The notes below the pieces were generated by a model, which searched no databases, was not told where the DNA came from, and saw only the letters and a program-made list of their open reading frames with translations. The position numbers and the translations under genes were made by a program. From Herbaspirillum sp. WKF16 (GTDB taxonomy: Bacteria; Pseudomonadota; Gammaproteobacteria; Burkholderiales; Burkholderiaceae_D), in NCBI RefSeq assembly GCF_028993615.1, contig NZ_CP118632.1, positions 1,364,001 to 1,428,000 of the forward strand: a stretch of DNA of 64,000 bases. Reading direction: 5' to 3'. Positions 63,082 through 64,000 of the stretch are shown here, one piece after another (position 1 is the first letter of the stretch; every line of letters starts with the position of its first letter).

Positions 63082-63981
63082 TCACGCCAGCCCGCGCGCG
63101 ATCAGCTTGCCGATCTCCGAGTGCACGCCGTTGCGCTTGTCCTCGGCGGCCGCGGTCTCGGTGAGGTAGACCGCGAACAGCAGCGGCGCGCCGCCCGGCG
63201 TCCAGGCCACGCCGACGGTATTGGTGCTGCCGCGGTTGCCGGTGCCGGTCTTGTCGCCCACCTTCCATCCCGCGGGCAGGCCGGCGCGCACGCGCTTGTC
63301 GCCGGTCTTGTTGTGCAGCAGCCATTGCGTGACCAGCGTGCGCGAGGCCGCATTGAGCGCGTTGCCCAGCACGATGCCGCGCAGGTCGGCCGTCATCGCC
63401 GCCGGCGTGGTGGTGTCGCGCGGGTCGCCGGGCACGGCTTCGTTGAGCGTGGGCTCGTTGCGGTCCAGGCGCGTCTGGTCGTCGCCCAGCGTGCGGATGA
63501 AGGCGGTCAGGCCGGCCGGGCCGCCCATGCTCTCCAGCAGCAGGTTGGCCGCGGTATTGTCGGACAGCGTCATCGCCGCCTCGCACAGCGCGGAGACCGA
63601 CAATCCCTCGCCGCCGACATGCTTGCCGGTGGTGGGGGAGTAGGGCACCAGCGCCTCGCGTCCGTAGACGATGCGCCGCTCCAGGCGCTCCTCGCCCAGG
63701 TCCACGCGCTTCAATACCGCGGCGGCGGCCAGGAACTTGAAGGTGCTGCACATCGGAAAGCGCTCGTCGGCGCGATAGCCCCAGCTGCCGCCATGCGAGG
63801 TATCGACGATGGACACCCCCAGGCGGCCGCCGACGCCCGCTTCCAGCGCCGCCATGCGTTCGACGAAGGTGAGCGAGTCCTTAGTTTTATTGCTGGCTTT
63901 GCCATCGGCCGCCCAGGCGCGCGTCACCAGGCCGCCGGCCGCCAGGCCCGCCATTGCAAGAAAATTCCTTCTTCCACGCAT
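63082..63981 (-). CDS. Class A beta-lactamase with twin-arginine signal
   Basis: 299-residue serine beta-lactamase hydrolysing beta-lactams in the periplasm. All class A motifs are intact: S79-T-F-K82 (PMCSTFKFL), S140-D-N (TLSDNTAAN), E176-P-T-L-N (omega loop) and K244-T-G (GDKTGTGN). The N-terminus RRNFLAMAGLAAGG is a twin-arginine signal, so the enzyme is exported folded by Tat. A Cys precedes the catalytic Ser, as in the Pen/L2 and KPC groups, but the partner Cys of carbapenemases (after KTGT) is Gly here. Base composition matches the core genome, so it is a resident enzyme. A divergent LysR regulator might lie beyond the right edge. Confidence 0.95.
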   Translation of the reverse strand: MRGRRNFLAMAGLAAGGLVTRAWAADGKASNKTKDSLTFVERMAALEAGVGGRLGVSIVDTSHGGSWGYRADERFPMCSTFKFLAAAAVLKRVDLGEERLERRIVYGREALVPYSPTTGKHVGGEGLSVSALCEAAMTLSDNTAANLLLESMGGPAGLTAFIRTLGDDQTRLDRNEPTLNEAVPGDPRDTTTPAAMTADLRGIVLGNALNAASRTLVTQWLLHNKTGDKRVRAGLPAGWKVGDKTGTGNRGSTNTVGVAWTPGGAPLLFAVYLTETAAAEDKRNGVHSEIGKLIARGLA

Positions 63982-64000
63982 GTGTTCTCCGTTGTGATGT

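Noticed and set aside
63082..63981. The beta-lactamase as a recently acquired resistance gene
   Set aside because: Base composition matches the core genome and there is no insertion sequence, integron or transposon end next to it.

Overview
The window is chromosomal DNA from a high-GC betaproteobacterium. Gene order and protein style (glnE/yhdP/nitrilase/tldD; argF-argG; aceE-aceF-lpdA with a lipoyl domain on the dihydrolipoamide dehydrogenase; holC beside an M3 oligopeptidase) point to Burkholderiales, most likely Oxalobacteraceae and close to Herbaspirillum. The genus is an inference from family resemblance, not from a marker gene. No rRNA or tRNA gene and no CRISPR array was found.

Layout. 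0-7.1 kb: start of glnE (leftward), then yhdP, a nitrilase and tldD (rightward). 7.15-10 kb: an A+T-rich, low-coding patch with an orphan immunity-like gene carrying a premature stop, an IS3-family orfB without its orfA, a stub of an IS21-type istA and another small orphan gene. 10.0-11.4 kb: aroG (DAHP synthase) behind what reads as a complete Phe/Tyr transcription attenuator: promoter, a 26-codon leader peptide packed with Phe and Tyr codons, an antiterminator and a terminator. This is the most notable find. 11.5-20.2 kb: housekeeping genes (VOC protein, yajQ, murB, argF-argG-ppnP, M48 protease-phhB-rsgA, orn). 20.2-27.7 kb: SEC-C protein, srkA, tag, an ftsK-type translocase and an aldehyde dehydrogenase. 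28-37.5 kb: an accessory stretch with a YihY membrane protein and a small coupled membrane protein, a translationally coupled leftward cluster (acyl-CoA-dehydrogenase-like protein, PIG-L deacetylase, NodS-like methyltransferase, GT2 glycosyltransferase), a catalase-family protein, a YdeP-type molybdoenzyme and a secreted collagen-like Gly-Thr-Thr repeat protein. 37.6-43.4 kb: a multi-PAS hybrid histidine kinase, a small protein, periplasmic asparaginase and a diguanylate cyclase. 43.7-50.6 kb: LpxO-like hydroxylase, dadA, a conserved small protein, holC, prlC and folD. 50.8-59.4 kb: gshA and the pyruvate dehydrogenase operon, with two tandem operator-like palindromes at its promoter. 59.4-64 kb: a dense REP/REPIN cluster, then a MerR/aldo-keto reductase pair, a hydratase-like enzyme, a LysE exporter and a chromosomal-type class A beta-lactamase with a twin-arginine signal.

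How the genes work together. Most units are core metabolism: arginine synthesis, aromatic amino acid entry, peptidoglycan precursor synthesis, one-carbon and glutathione metabolism, and pyruvate oxidation. Accessory content sits mainly in three places: the 7-10 kb scar, the 28-37 kb stretch and the REP-rich spacers. Rho-independent hairpins separate most units.
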